From NCBI RefSeq assembly GCF_001575205.1, contig NZ_LSRE01000018.1, forward strand, positions 62,001-126,000: DNA of 64,000 bases, in the 5' to 3' direction. The stretch is from Tsukamurella pseudospumae (GTDB taxonomy: Bacteria > Actinomycetota > Actinomycetes > Mycobacteriales > Mycobacteriaceae). The translations under genes and the position numbers were made by a program. Below the pieces are notes generated by a model that saw nothing but the letters and a program-made list of their open reading frames with translations, did not search any database and was not told the origin of the DNA. This document shows positions 32,590 to 40,652 of the stretch, one piece after another. Position 1 is the stretch's first letter, and each line of letters starts with the position of its first letter.

Positions 32590-34300
32590 GCAGACCGTCG
32601 ACCAGATGCTCGACGCGGGTGCGGAGCCCCTCCAGTACTTCAAGCTGATGCTCGAGATCGCGCGGCGCATCTCCACCCGGCGCTGGCCGCACTGGATCCG
32701 CGACGTGTGCAGGACCTACGACCGCGAGCGCGGTATCGACCTCGCTGCCCTGCGCGGGGACGCTGTGATGCTCCGGGCGCAGGCCACGGCCGCCGCGCAG
32801 GCGATCACCGACCAGAGCGCCGCCAAGGACTCCGTGAACGCGGCCTGGCCCGACAACGCGGGCCGAGCCGCGGTCACCACCCTCGCCGCGCAGAACACCC
32901 GCAGCACGAGCGCGGCCGCGCTGATCGAGGCCACCGCGAAGGCCGCGGAGGCGATCCCGGGCGCCGTGGTCGCCGCGGTCGCGACCAAGATCAAAGCGCT
33001 CACCGAGTTCTCGGTATCGTCCGTCGACACGGCCGCGCTCACCCGGGGAGTGCTGGGCCGCGAGATCGTGCCCGGCGGAACGAACGACCTGGACCGCGCC
33101 GTCGTCGCCGCCTTCGAGCAGCAGCTGCAGGCGGACCTGACCAGGTTCTACGCGATCAACGACACGGCGGGCACGTCCATCCGGGCGGCGTACGCCGCGG
33201 TCCCGGCGGCGGCGAAAGGGGCCGACTCCTCGGCCTTCCCCGCGCCGGTCTTCACCGCGATCTCCGCGACGTCCACCCCGACGCCGGGCTCGCCCACCAC
33301 TCCGGCCCCGGTGACCGGCACCGGCACCGGCACCGGAGGCGGTGGCGGAGGGGGAGGGGGAGGGGGAGGCGCCCCGTCGAGCTCGAGCCCGACCACCGCA
33401 TCCCCGACGTCCACATCGCCCTCCTCGGCGGCTCCGTCGTCGGCCGGCCCGACCACGAGCTCGCCCACGACCGCGACGCCGACCGCCTCGAAGGCGACCC
33501 CGTCGTCCGGCAGCCCCTCGAACCCGACGACGAGCGGCGCGGGAACGCCGTCCGCCACCACGCCGTCGAGTGCGACGCCGAGCGGCGGCACGCCGTCGGC
33601 CGGCGACACGGGCATGCCCTCCTGGCTGTCGAAGCTCCTGCCCACGCTGACCGAGAAGCTGGGCCTCGACAAGGCCGACGGTGCCTCGAACGACAAGACC
33701 GGCGGCAAGGGGCAGGACGAGGACAAGGCCGGCAAGGGCACCGATGAGAAGGGCGGCGCGAAGGCGATCGGCACGGATGCGCTGGGCCGCACCGTGACCG
33801 CCACCCTGAGTCCGGACGGCAAGACCGTCGAGATCACTGCCAGGCGCCCGGACGGCACCGAGCAGAGGATCACGCTGAAGGTCGGAGAGGACGGCACGCT
33901 GACGCCGCTCGGGGATGGGACCGCGGCCAGGGCCGGCGCCGGCGAGTCGACTGCCGACAAGCCGGGTACGGCCGAGAAGCCCTCCGCGACACCGACACCG
34001 AACCCCGCGGCGACTCCCGCCGGAACGCCGTCCGCTCCGCCCACCGGCGCGACGGACGGCGGCGCACCGTCCAACCCGAATGCTGCGCCGAGCGCCGGAA
34101 CCGGCACCGGGGAGGGCGCCGGCACGGGAGCGACCGCGTCGCCGACACCGAGTCCCGCTCCTGCCCCGGTGAATCCGAAGATCACCGCACAGCCGGATCC
34201 CGCGCGGCCGGACCCCGCACAGTCGGGCGCCGCCGAAGAGCCCTGCCCACCGGCCGAACAGCAGGGCAGCGGAGCCGAATTCGCCGTCACCGTCCCCTAG
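32582..34300 (+). CDS. Large putative ESX cargo with helical head and low-complexity tail
   Basis: A 572-residue protein of no named family. Residues 1-215 are helical and include a tryptophan turn (NAAWPDNAGRAA, Trp89) reminiscent of WXG proteins. Residues about 220-340 are Pro/Ser/Thr-rich with a run of 12 glycines near 255. A short amphipathic helix (SWLSKLLPTLTEKLGLDK) lies near 348-366. Residues about 398-442 are beta-rich (LGRTVTATLSPDGKTVEI, then QRITLKVGEDG). The rest is again Pro/Thr/Ala-rich. There is no signal peptide. The GTG start overlaps the preceding gene. The architecture suits a secreted surface or matrix protein exported through the ESX channel. Confidence 0.6.
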   Translation: MAEQTVDQMLDAGAEPLQYFKLMLEIARRISTRRWPHWIRDVCRTYDRERGIDLAALRGDAVMLRAQATAAAQAITDQSAAKDSVNAAWPDNAGRAAVTTLAAQNTRSTSAAALIEATAKAAEAIPGAVVAAVATKIKALTEFSVSSVDTAALTRGVLGREIVPGGTNDLDRAVVAAFEQQLQADLTRFYAINDTAGTSIRAAYAAVPAAAKGADSSAFPAPVFTAISATSTPTPGSPTTPAPVTGTGTGTGGGGGGGGGGGGAPSSSSPTTASPTSTSPSSAAPSSAGPTTSSPTTATPTASKATPSSGSPSNPTTSGAGTPSATTPSSATPSGGTPSAGDTGMPSWLSKLLPTLTEKLGLDKADGASNDKTGGKGQDEDKAGKGTDEKGGAKAIGTDALGRTVTATLSPDGKTVEITARRPDGTEQRITLKVGEDGTLTPLGDGTAARAGAGESTADKPGTAEKPSATPTPNPAATPAGTPSAPPTGATDGGAPSNPNAAPSAGTGTGEGAGTGATASPTPSPAPAPVNPKITAQPDPARPDPAQSGAAEEPCPPAEQQGSGAEFAVTVP

Positions 34301-34309
34301 GAGGCCGTC

Positions 34310-34492
34310 GTGAGCACACCCGCGTGGAACGCCGAGGACCATGCCCGCGCGCAGCGGATCGCGGCGCGCGAGACCGTGTTGTCGGACCTGATGCGGGCCG
34401 TGGGCGTCGCGCCGGAACCGGCGGTGATCACCGAACCGATCGCGGTGGTCGCCCGGACGGACCGGCCCGCGTCCTGGCTCAGCGGCGGCTGA
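34310..34492 (+). CDS. Small protein, third gene of the EspC-like operon
   Basis: A 60-residue protein starting at GTG, with AGGAGG 6 bases upstream and only 9 bases after the preceding stop. It begins STPAWNAEDHARAQRIAARE, a charged helix, and ends PASWLSGG. No family is recognised. It is cytosolic by composition; a chaperone or adaptor for the two upstream cargo-like proteins is plausible from position only. Confidence 0.6.
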   Translation: MSTPAWNAEDHARAQRIAARETVLSDLMRAVGVAPEPAVITEPIAVVARTDRPASWLSGG

Positions 34493-34495
34493 TCC

Positions 34496-35341
34496 TCAGA
34501 CCAGGCTGCGCAGCTGCTGCATGGCACTGGGCTTGGTGGGCTCCGCGTCGGGGTCCCACACGAACGAGGTGTCGCCGAGGTCCGCGCCGGGCTCGGCGAA
34601 CGCCTTGAACTCCTTGACCTCGGCGAGGCCGCCGAGCAGGAACCCCGTGAGCAGGGCGCGCACGATCCGTTGGGTCGCCTTGTCGGACCCGCCCGCGCCC
34701 AGCGCTCCGCGCAGCGAGATGCCCTCGGCGAGGCCGCCGGCCTGCGCATCGGGGACGATGCGCAGCTCCGTCGGGCCCGCGTAGCGCAGGGACAGCACGC
34801 CGGCGTTGGAGGTCATCGAATGCTCGTCGCCGGCGGAGGCCAGGATCAGCGCGCTCGCGCTCGTGCCGACCGCGGCCTTCTCCGCCTGCGGCGAGGTGGG
34901 GGCCGGGAACAGGGCTGCCACCGACTCGACGCGGTTGTCCGCGGCGGCGGCGATGAGCGCGGCACCGGTGCCCCAGCCGTGGCCCACGACGCCCCGCTTG
35001 GTGCGGTTCACCGTGATGTCGCCGGTGCCCAGGCGCACCTCGGTGATCACGTCGAGCGCGGTGCCCAGGTCCAGCGCGAGCCGTCCGTCGGCGCCGAGCA
35101 CGCCGCGCTCGGTGTCGGGGGCCGCGACCACGATGCCCCAGGAGGCCAGGTGCTCGAGCGTCTTGCGGTACCGCTTCGCCGGCGTCACCCAGTCGTGCGC
35201 GAACGCCACCGCCGGGAGGTTCGAGCCGCTCTCGGGCGTGTAGATCACGCCGGGGAGGCCCGCCACGCCGAGGTCGCCCTTGAGCACGCGGTGGGGGCCG
35301 CGGCGCTGCAACTGCTTCACCAGCTTGTTCGGATCCGTCAC
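34496..35341 (-). CDS. Alpha/beta-hydrolase-fold (dienelactone-hydrolase-like) protein
   Basis: A 281-residue alpha/beta-hydrolase-like protein. It shows the strand LPAVAFAHDWVTPAKRYR, a central GVVGHGWGTGAALIAAA and VAALFPAPTSP. The nucleophile elbow reads GHGWGTG, with glycine where serine or cysteine should be, so classical hydrolysis is unlikely. Related actinobacterial proteins with GHGxG are known to me, so this may be a non-catalytic subfamily. The GTG at 35341 has GAGGG upstream; a GTG at 35350 is an alternative. It converges on the 34310 gene and diverges from nnr. Confidence 0.7.
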   Translation of the reverse strand: MTDPNKLVKQLQRRGPHRVLKGDLGVAGLPGVIYTPESGSNLPAVAFAHDWVTPAKRYRKTLEHLASWGIVVAAPDTERGVLGADGRLALDLGTALDVITEVRLGTGDITVNRTKRGVVGHGWGTGAALIAAAADNRVESVAALFPAPTSPQAEKAAVGTSASALILASAGDEHSMTSNAGVLSLRYAGPTELRIVPDAQAGGLAEGISLRGALGAGGSDKATQRIVRALLTGFLLGGLAEVKEFKAFAEPGADLGDTSFVWDPDAEPTKPSAMQQLRSLV

Positions 35342-35378
35342 GGCCCTCACGTTAGTCGATCTGCCGTACCGTGGCGGC

Positions 35379-36785
35379 GTGCGGCACTATCACCTTCCCG
35401 ACGCGGTCCGGGCCGCGGAGGCGCCCCTGCTCGCCTCGCTGCCCGACGGTGCGCTGATGCGGCGCGCCGCGTACGGCCTGGCGCGGGTCTGCGCGGCCGA
35501 GCTCGCGGCCCGCACCGGCGGTGTCGCGGGCCGGCGGGTGACCCTGCTCGTCGGCTCCGGCGACAACGGCGGTGACGCCCTGTTCGCGGGCGCCTACCTG
35601 CGGCGACGCAGCGTCGCCGTCGAGGCCGTCCTGCTCGCGCCGGACCGTGCGCACCCCGCCGGGCTGGCCGCTTTCCGACGTGCCGGTGGCCGCGTCGCGA
35701 CGGCGCCGGACCGTCCGGACCTGGTGGTCGACGGCATCGTCGGGATCAGCGGCCGCGGGTCGCTCCGGCCGGACGCCGCGCGGATCGTGGACGCGATCGA
35801 GGCCCCGATCGTCGCGGCGGACACGCCGTCCGGCGTGGACGTGCGCACCGGGATCGTCCACGGCCCGGCCGTCACGGCGGCCGTCACCGTCGCCTTCGGT
35901 GCGCTCAAGCCCGTGCACGCGCTGGCGCCGGCGCGGTGCGGTCGGGTCGAGTCGATCGACATCGGCCTGAGCCTCGGCCCGGGTGACCTGCGGTCCCTCG
36001 ACGATGCCGATGTCGCCGCGCTCTGGCCGGTGCCGGGCGCCGCCGACGACAAGTACAGCCTCGGCGTGCTCGGCGTCGTCGCCGGCGGCGCGACGTACCC
36101 GGGCGCCGCGGTGCTCGCGACGGGATCGGCGATCCGCGCCACGTCCGGCATGGTCCGGTACGCGGGCACTGCGCGGGATGCGGTGCTCGCCGCCTGGCCC
36201 GAGGCGGTCGCGAGCGACGACCTCGCCACCGCCGGGCGGGTGCAGGCCTGGGCGGTCGGTCCGGGGATGGGCGTCGACGGTGCCGCGGCGGACCGTCTGG
36301 CCCGGGGCCTGGACCTGGACCTCCCGACGGTGCTCGACGCCGACGCCCTGACCCTGCTCGCGGAGCATCCGGGGCTGCTCGCGGGCCGGACCGCGCCGAC
36401 GGTGCTCACCCCGCACGCGGGGGAGTTCGCGCGGCTCGCCGGCCCGGTCGGCAACGACCGGGTCGCGGCGGCGCGCGAGGCGGCCCGGGAGTTCGATGCG
36501 ACGGTGCTGCTCAAGGGGCACGTCACCGTGGTCGCGGGCCCCGACGGCCGGGTCGTCGTCGATACCGCGGGGTCGTCCTGGGCCGCGACGCCCGGCTCCG
36601 GTGACGTGCTCACGGGGATCATCGGCAAGCTCCTCGCGTCCGGCCTCGGGCCGCTCGATGCGGCCGCCTGCGCAGCGCGGGTGCACGGCCTCGCCGCCGC
36701 CCGCGCCGCCGACGGGGCCCCCACCCACGCGTCCGCCATCAGCGCCGCCGTGCCGGACGTGCTGTGCGAACTTCTGCGCCGCTAG
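35379..36785 (+). CDS. nnr: Bifunctional NAD(P)H-hydrate epimerase/dehydratase
   Basis: A 468-residue fusion that repairs hydrated NADH and NADPH. The N-terminal epimerase (YjeF_N, about 1-200) shows LLVGSGDNGGDALFAGAYL and ADTPSGVDVRTG. The C-terminal ADP-dependent dehydratase (about 220-465) shows KYSLGVLGVVAGGATYPGA, TPHAGEFARL, LLKGHVTVVA and the ATP/ADP-site signature TPGSGDVLTGIIG. The GTG at 35379 begins the conserved region; a leaderless transcript is possible. It lies 12 bp ahead of alr, as in relatives. Confidence 0.94.
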   Translation: MRHYHLPDAVRAAEAPLLASLPDGALMRRAAYGLARVCAAELAARTGGVAGRRVTLLVGSGDNGGDALFAGAYLRRRSVAVEAVLLAPDRAHPAGLAAFRRAGGRVATAPDRPDLVVDGIVGISGRGSLRPDAARIVDAIEAPIVAADTPSGVDVRTGIVHGPAVTAAVTVAFGALKPVHALAPARCGRVESIDIGLSLGPGDLRSLDDADVAALWPVPGAADDKYSLGVLGVVAGGATYPGAAVLATGSAIRATSGMVRYAGTARDAVLAAWPEAVASDDLATAGRVQAWAVGPGMGVDGAAADRLARGLDLDLPTVLDADALTLLAEHPGLLAGRTAPTVLTPHAGEFARLAGPVGNDRVAAAREAAREFDATVLLKGHVTVVAGPDGRVVVDTAGSSWAATPGSGDVLTGIIGKLLASGLGPLDAAACAARVHGLAAARAADGAPTHASAISAAVPDVLCELLRR

Positions 36786-36797
36786 GCTGACGACGCC

Positions 36798-37937
36798 ATG
36801 AACACACAGATCCCGGCGTCCGGGCTGGACGGACTCACCGCACAGATCGACCTGGGCGCGCTCGCGCACAACACGCGGACCGTCGCCGCGTACGCGCCGG
36901 GAGCGGCGCTCATGGCCGTGCTCAAGGCCGACGCCTACGGTCACGGCGCGCTGCCCGTGGCGCGGGCGGCACTCGCGGGCGGGGCCGCGGAGCTGGGCGT
37001 GACCACCATCGACGAGGCCGTGGCACTGCGCGAGGGCGGCGTCACGGTGCCGCTGCTCAGCTGGCTCAGCACCAGCGGCTACGAGCGCGCGATCGACGCC
37101 GACGTGCGGCTGGGGGTGAGCTCGCCGCGGCAGCTGGCGAAGGTGGTCGAGGCCGCGCGCGCGGTGGGCCGCCCGGCGATGGTGCACGTCAAGGTCGATA
37201 CGGGCCTGAACCGCAACGGCGTCGCCCCGGCCGAGTGGGCTGCCACCCGGGACGCCCTCGTCGACGCGGAGCGCGCGGGGCGCGTCCGGCTGCAGGGCGT
37301 GTTCACGCACCTCGCGCACGGCGACGAACCCGAGCATCCCTTCCTGGACGTGCAGCGCGACGCGCTGGCGGCCATCGTCGCCGATGCCCGCGCCCACGGC
37401 CTGACGCCCGACCTGGTGCACGCCGCGAACTCCGCGGCCGCCCTCACCCGTCCCGACCTCCACTTCGACCTGGTCCGCCCCGGCATCGCGCTGTACGGCG
37501 GGATCCCGGTGCCCGGCAGGGACTTCGGTCTGCGGCCGGTCATGACCTTCGCCGCGCCGGTGATCCTGATCAAGCGGATCCGCGCCGGGGAAGGGGTCAG
37601 CTACGGCCACAGCTGGATCGCGCCGCACGACACGGTGGTCGGCCTGATCCCGGCGGGCTACGCCGACGGCGTGTGGCGACCGCTGAGCGGCCGCATCGAG
37701 GTCGCGATCGGCGGCCGCCGCTTCCCGCAGGTGGGCCGGGTCTGCATGGACCAGTGCGTGATCGACCTCGGTCCCGACGGTGGCGGGGTCGCCGAGGGCG
37801 ATACGGCGGTGCTGTTCGGTGACGCGCCGGGCGCCGACCGCGCCGCCGATTGGGCGGAGAAGCTGGGCACCATCGACTACGAGGTCCTCACCGGCGTGCG
37901 TGGGCGCGCCGTCCGGACGTACACGGGGGAGCTGTGA
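36798..37937 (+). CDS. alr: Alanine racemase
   Basis: A 379-residue PLP enzyme making D-alanine for peptidoglycan. The PLP lysine is Lys43 in VLKADAYGHG, and the catalytic tyrosine is Tyr269 in GVSYGHSW. The product-site segment GRVCMDQCVIDLG and the active-site region GIALYGGIPVP are present. It is of usual length. The stop overlaps the start of the next hydrolase gene by 4 bases. Cell-wall gene in a conserved alr-tsaE neighbourhood. Confidence 0.97.
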   Translation: MNTQIPASGLDGLTAQIDLGALAHNTRTVAAYAPGAALMAVLKADAYGHGALPVARAALAGGAAELGVTTIDEAVALREGGVTVPLLSWLSTSGYERAIDADVRLGVSSPRQLAKVVEAARAVGRPAMVHVKVDTGLNRNGVAPAEWAATRDALVDAERAGRVRLQGVFTHLAHGDEPEHPFLDVQRDALAAIVADARAHGLTPDLVHAANSAAALTRPDLHFDLVRPGIALYGGIPVPGRDFGLRPVMTFAAPVILIKRIRAGEGVSYGHSWIAPHDTVVGLIPAGYADGVWRPLSGRIEVAIGGRRFPQVGRVCMDQCVIDLGPDGGGVAEGDTAVLFGDAPGADRAADWAEKLGTIDYEVLTGVRGRAVRTYTGEL

Positions 37938-39013
37938 ACGACGACGGCCGCGGGCGAGTACACATCCCCGAGCGCATCCACCTGCCCGGTCCCGCGCTGC
38001 TCGCGGGCCTGAGCACGGGCGTCGCGGTGGCCGCCCTCACCGGGATCGCCGCCGCTGCACGGGCACTCGGCGTGCGCGGTGGCGGCGAGGATCCGATCGC
38101 GCCCGACGATCTCGTGTTCCGGTCGGATCGGGAGTCGATCGTCATGAGCTCCGACGGTGTGCCGTTGCACGTTCGGGAGGTCGGCCCGCGGACCGCGTCG
38201 ATGACGGTGGTGTTCGTGCACGGCTTCACGCTCCGCACCGGGTCGTGGGTGTTGGTGCGCAACGAACTCCAGTCCCGCTGGGGTGACGACGTCCGCATGG
38301 TCTTCCCCGACTGCCGCGGCCACGGCGACTCCGGGTCCTGCACGCCCGAGCAGAGCACCGTCGGGCTGTTGGGCGACGACATCGCCACCGTCATCAGGAC
38401 TCTCGTCCCCGAGGGCCCGGTCGTGCTCGCCGGACACTCCATGGGTGGCATGGCGATCTGCGCGCTGGCCACCGGGCATCCCGAGTTGATCGGGTCGAGG
38501 GTGGTGGGCGCGTCCCTGCTGGGCACCGCGTCGCACGCGCTCACCGACGTGGGACTGGCCGCGGCGCTGCGCAATCCCGTGCTGGATGTGGTCCGCGCCG
38601 CGATCCGTTTCCTGCCCACCGTGGTCGGCCGGGGGCGCGAGGCGATCAAGCCCATCGCGACCCCCTTCGTCACGGCGGGGGCCTACGCCCCGGGCGACCG
38701 GAGCGCGACGATGACGGACTTCTCGTCGACGATGAGCCTGTCCGCGCCGCTCGGTACGTACGCGGGATTCATGCCGGCGCTGGAGGAGTACGACGAGCGC
38801 GGCGCCGTGCCCGTGCTGCGCCGGATCGAGACCTCCGTGGTGTGCGGCGACCACGACTGGATGACGCCGTTGCGCAAATCGAAGGCGCTCGCCGAGGAAC
38901 TGGACTGCGAGCTCGTCGTGCTCGCCGACACCGGGCACATGCTGATCCTCGAATCCGCTCCGCGGGTCGCGCGCGCGATCGCGGAACTGGTTGCGCGGGT
39001 GAGTGGATCGTGA
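37934..39013 (+). CDS. Membrane-anchored or exported alpha/beta hydrolase
   Basis: A 359-residue alpha/beta hydrolase. A hydrophobic N-terminal stretch (about 18-45, PALLAGLSTGVAVAALTGIAAAA) suggests a signal anchor. The oxyanion segment VFVHGFTLRTGSW, the nucleophile elbow GHSMGG (Ser169), the acid residue in VVCGDHDWMTP and the catalytic histidine in DTGHMLILE are all in place, so it is probably active. It sits between alr and tsaE with 4-base overlaps on both sides, so it is translationally coupled. In other Mycobacteriales a similar hydrolase occupies this place. The substrate is probably an ester or lipid. Confidence 0.88.
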   Translation: MNDDGRGRVHIPERIHLPGPALLAGLSTGVAVAALTGIAAAARALGVRGGGEDPIAPDDLVFRSDRESIVMSSDGVPLHVREVGPRTASMTVVFVHGFTLRTGSWVLVRNELQSRWGDDVRMVFPDCRGHGDSGSCTPEQSTVGLLGDDIATVIRTLVPEGPVVLAGHSMGGMAICALATGHPELIGSRVVGASLLGTASHALTDVGLAAALRNPVLDVVRAAIRFLPTVVGRGREAIKPIATPFVTAGAYAPGDRSATMTDFSSTMSLSAPLGTYAGFMPALEEYDERGAVPVLRRIETSVVCGDHDWMTPLRKSKALAEELDCELVVLADTGHMLILESAPRVARAIAELVARVSGS

Positions 39014-39453
39014 GTTCCTTCGAGCGGGTGCTGCCCGAGGTCGAGGACACCGAGGCGCTCGGCCGGGAACTGGCGGGGGAGCTCGCCGCCGGTGACCTCG
39101 TCATCCTCGACGGTCCGCTCGGGGTCGGCAAGACGGCGCTGACCCGCGGGATCGCCGCCGGCCTGGGCGTCGTCGGTCGCGTCTCCTCGCCCACGTTCAT
39201 CATCGCCCGCGAGCACCGTCCCGGGGAGACCGGCGGCCCCGGCCTGGTCCACGTGGACGCCTATCGCCTCGGCGGGCTCGACGAACTGGACGCGCTCGAC
39301 CTCGACACCGACCTCGAGGACTGCGTCGTCGTGGTGGAGTGGGGCGAGGGCGTGGCGGAGCGCCTCGCGGACCGGCACCTCATGGTCCGGCTGCGCCGGG
39401 CAGAGGGCACCGACGTCCGCACCGTGACCTGGGAATGGGTCGACGGGGCCTAG
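39010..39453 (+). CDS. tsaE: tRNA N6-threonylcarbamoyladenosine synthesis ATPase TsaE
   Basis: A 147-residue P-loop ATPase that assists TsaB-TsaD in making t6A at tRNA position 37. The Walker A motif is GPLGVGKT (about 34-41), followed by VSSPTFIIAREH and VHVDAYRLGG, with VVVVEWGEG as the Walker B-like strand. The GTG start overlaps the preceding hydrolase stop. In most relatives tsaB follows directly; here about 3.2 kb of accessory genes intervene. Confidence 0.95.
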   Translation: MSSFERVLPEVEDTEALGRELAGELAAGDLVILDGPLGVGKTALTRGIAAGLGVVGRVSSPTFIIAREHRPGETGGPGLVHVDAYRLGGLDELDALDLDTDLEDCVVVVEWGEGVAERLADRHLMVRLRRAEGTDVRTVTWEWVDGA

Positions 39454-39851
39454 CTCTCGTCGGGCAGCGCCGACGCGATGCCCGTGCGGCCGAAGTCGTC
39501 CCCCTTCCAGAGCAGGGGTTAGCCGGAGTCGACGGCGAGCGCGTGGGCGAAGCAGTCGCCGAAGTTGAGTTTTGCGGGGTGACCGCTGCCACGCCCGAAG
39601 TCGCGGTAGGCCTGGCGGGCGAGGGTCGCGTGGAGCCGGGTAACCGGTTCGATCTCGATGTCGGACTCGGCGAGAACCTCGTCAAGGCGTCGTGCGACGA
39701 CCGGATCGAGAATCGAGTCCGCGACTATTCCTGCTTCGAGGTGGTTGCCTGCGGACATTCGAGCCGGATGTAGTGCGACGGCCAGCGCATAGCGATGGGC
39801 GTCCGGCTCGTTCGCCAACATCGCGAGGACCGCGGAGGTGTCGACGATCAT
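39450..39851 (-). pseudogene. vapC-type PIN toxin with in-frame stop
   Basis: A PIN-domain ribonuclease toxin of the VapC family. The intact part, MIVDTSAVLAML to HALAVDSG, covers 110 residues with acidic residues Asp4, Glu39 and Asp99. A TAA at 39519-39521 interrupts it. The same frame continues with PLLWKGDDFGRTGIA up to a TAG at 39450. GDDF carries the last conserved acidic pair of the active site, and the family consensus there is GEPLLxKGDDF, so a single GAA to TAA change explains the loss. The tail overlaps the tsaE stop. Probably inactive. Confidence 0.8.
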
Positions 39852-39957
39852 GTCGGCAGCCCCGTCTCCTCGTCGTAGAGTTCCGCGTCGAAATTCAGCA
39901 TCCTGTCGCGTTCGACGGGTGTCATCCGGCTCGCTGCGTCGCGACCGGCGACGGGGT
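39848..39957 (-). pseudogene. vapB antitoxin remnant
   Basis: Only the C-terminal part of a VapB antitoxin is left: MLNFDAELYDEETGLPT, like the YDERGLPA ending of VapB proteins of the Rv0623 type. It overlaps the vapC ATG by 4 bases as in intact modules. The DNA-binding N-terminus is missing: the frame runs back only to the stop codon of the neighbouring gene at 39958. With the broken vapC it is a decayed toxin-antitoxin module. Confidence 0.7.
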
Positions 39958-40587
39958 CTAACGCCCCGCCACGGTGCAGATGCAGGCGTGGTTGCCCTGG
40001 GTGTCGGCGAGCACCCAGAACGACGGTGCGCGTTCGTCGGACACCAGCCGGCCACCCGCCGCGAGCGCGGCGTCGATGCGGTCGCGGGCCTCGCGGGGGT
40101 CGACCCACACGTCGAGGTGGAAGCGCTGGCGCGGTACGTCGTGCGGCTCGGTGCGTTGGAACCACAGCACCGCGTCCGCGCCGTGGGCGCGGACCTCGAG
40201 ATCGCCGTCGTCGTCCTGGATCTCGGCGCCCAGGAGCGCCGACCAGAACGGTGCGATCTCGGCGGCGTCCGCGGTGTCGAGGCAGAGCTCGACCACCGAC
40301 AGCTCCCCGGGGCTCGCGCTGATCGAGCGATCGCGGGCGATCTCCGAGAATCGTGCGGCGAGCCGATGATCGCGATCGGTGACGCCGCCCGCGTCGTGGC
40401 TGTACAGCAGCACGTCGACGGTGCCGTACCGCAAGGTGAGGTCGGGGTGGTGATTGGCGGCCTCCGCCTCGGCGGCGAAGGCCGTGACCAACTCGAGGCC
40501 GGCGGCGAAGTCGCGGGTGCGGAACCGGGCGTGCAGGCCGCGGACGAGCGGCGCCCAGTCGGGAAGGGGATCGGTGTTCTCGCTCAT
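39958..40587 (-). CDS. Pterin-carbinolamine-dehydratase/VOC fusion protein
   Basis: A 209-residue two-domain protein. Residues about 1-90 resemble pterin-4a-carbinolamine dehydratase (FRTRDFAAGLELVTAFAAEAEAANHHPDLTLRY, where the NHHPDL histidines are the active-site signature). Residues about 100-205 form a vicinal-oxygen-chelate (glyoxalase-like) domain (SVVELCLDTADAAEIAPFW, then WFQRTEPHDVPRQRFHLDVWV). The ATG at 40587 was chosen over one at 40596. The physiological role of this fusion is not known to me. It is the last complete minus-strand gene of the accessory block before the vapB remnant. Confidence 0.8.
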   Translation of the reverse strand: MSENTDPLPDWAPLVRGLHARFRTRDFAAGLELVTAFAAEAEAANHHPDLTLRYGTVDVLLYSHDAGGVTDRDHRLAARFSEIARDRSISASPGELSVVELCLDTADAAEIAPFWSALLGAEIQDDDGDLEVRAHGADAVLWFQRTEPHDVPRQRFHLDVWVDPREARDRIDAALAAGGRLVSDERAPSFWVLADTQGNHACICTVAGR

Positions 40588-40652
40588 GCCCTTCATAGTG
40601 CGCCGGACGTCCGACAGGTTCACGGAATCCGTCGAGCTCGACCGGCTCGGAC

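Noticed and set aside
33300-33380. Poly-G and short repeats in the cargo gene as a possible frameshift site
   Set aside because: The frame stays open on both sides with consistent Pro/Ser/Thr composition, so no frameshift is needed to explain it.
32564-34342. 592-codon minus frame opposite the large ESX cargo gene
   Set aside because: Arg-rich antisense frame; the plus-strand gene has a promoter, overlap coupling and a sensible composition.
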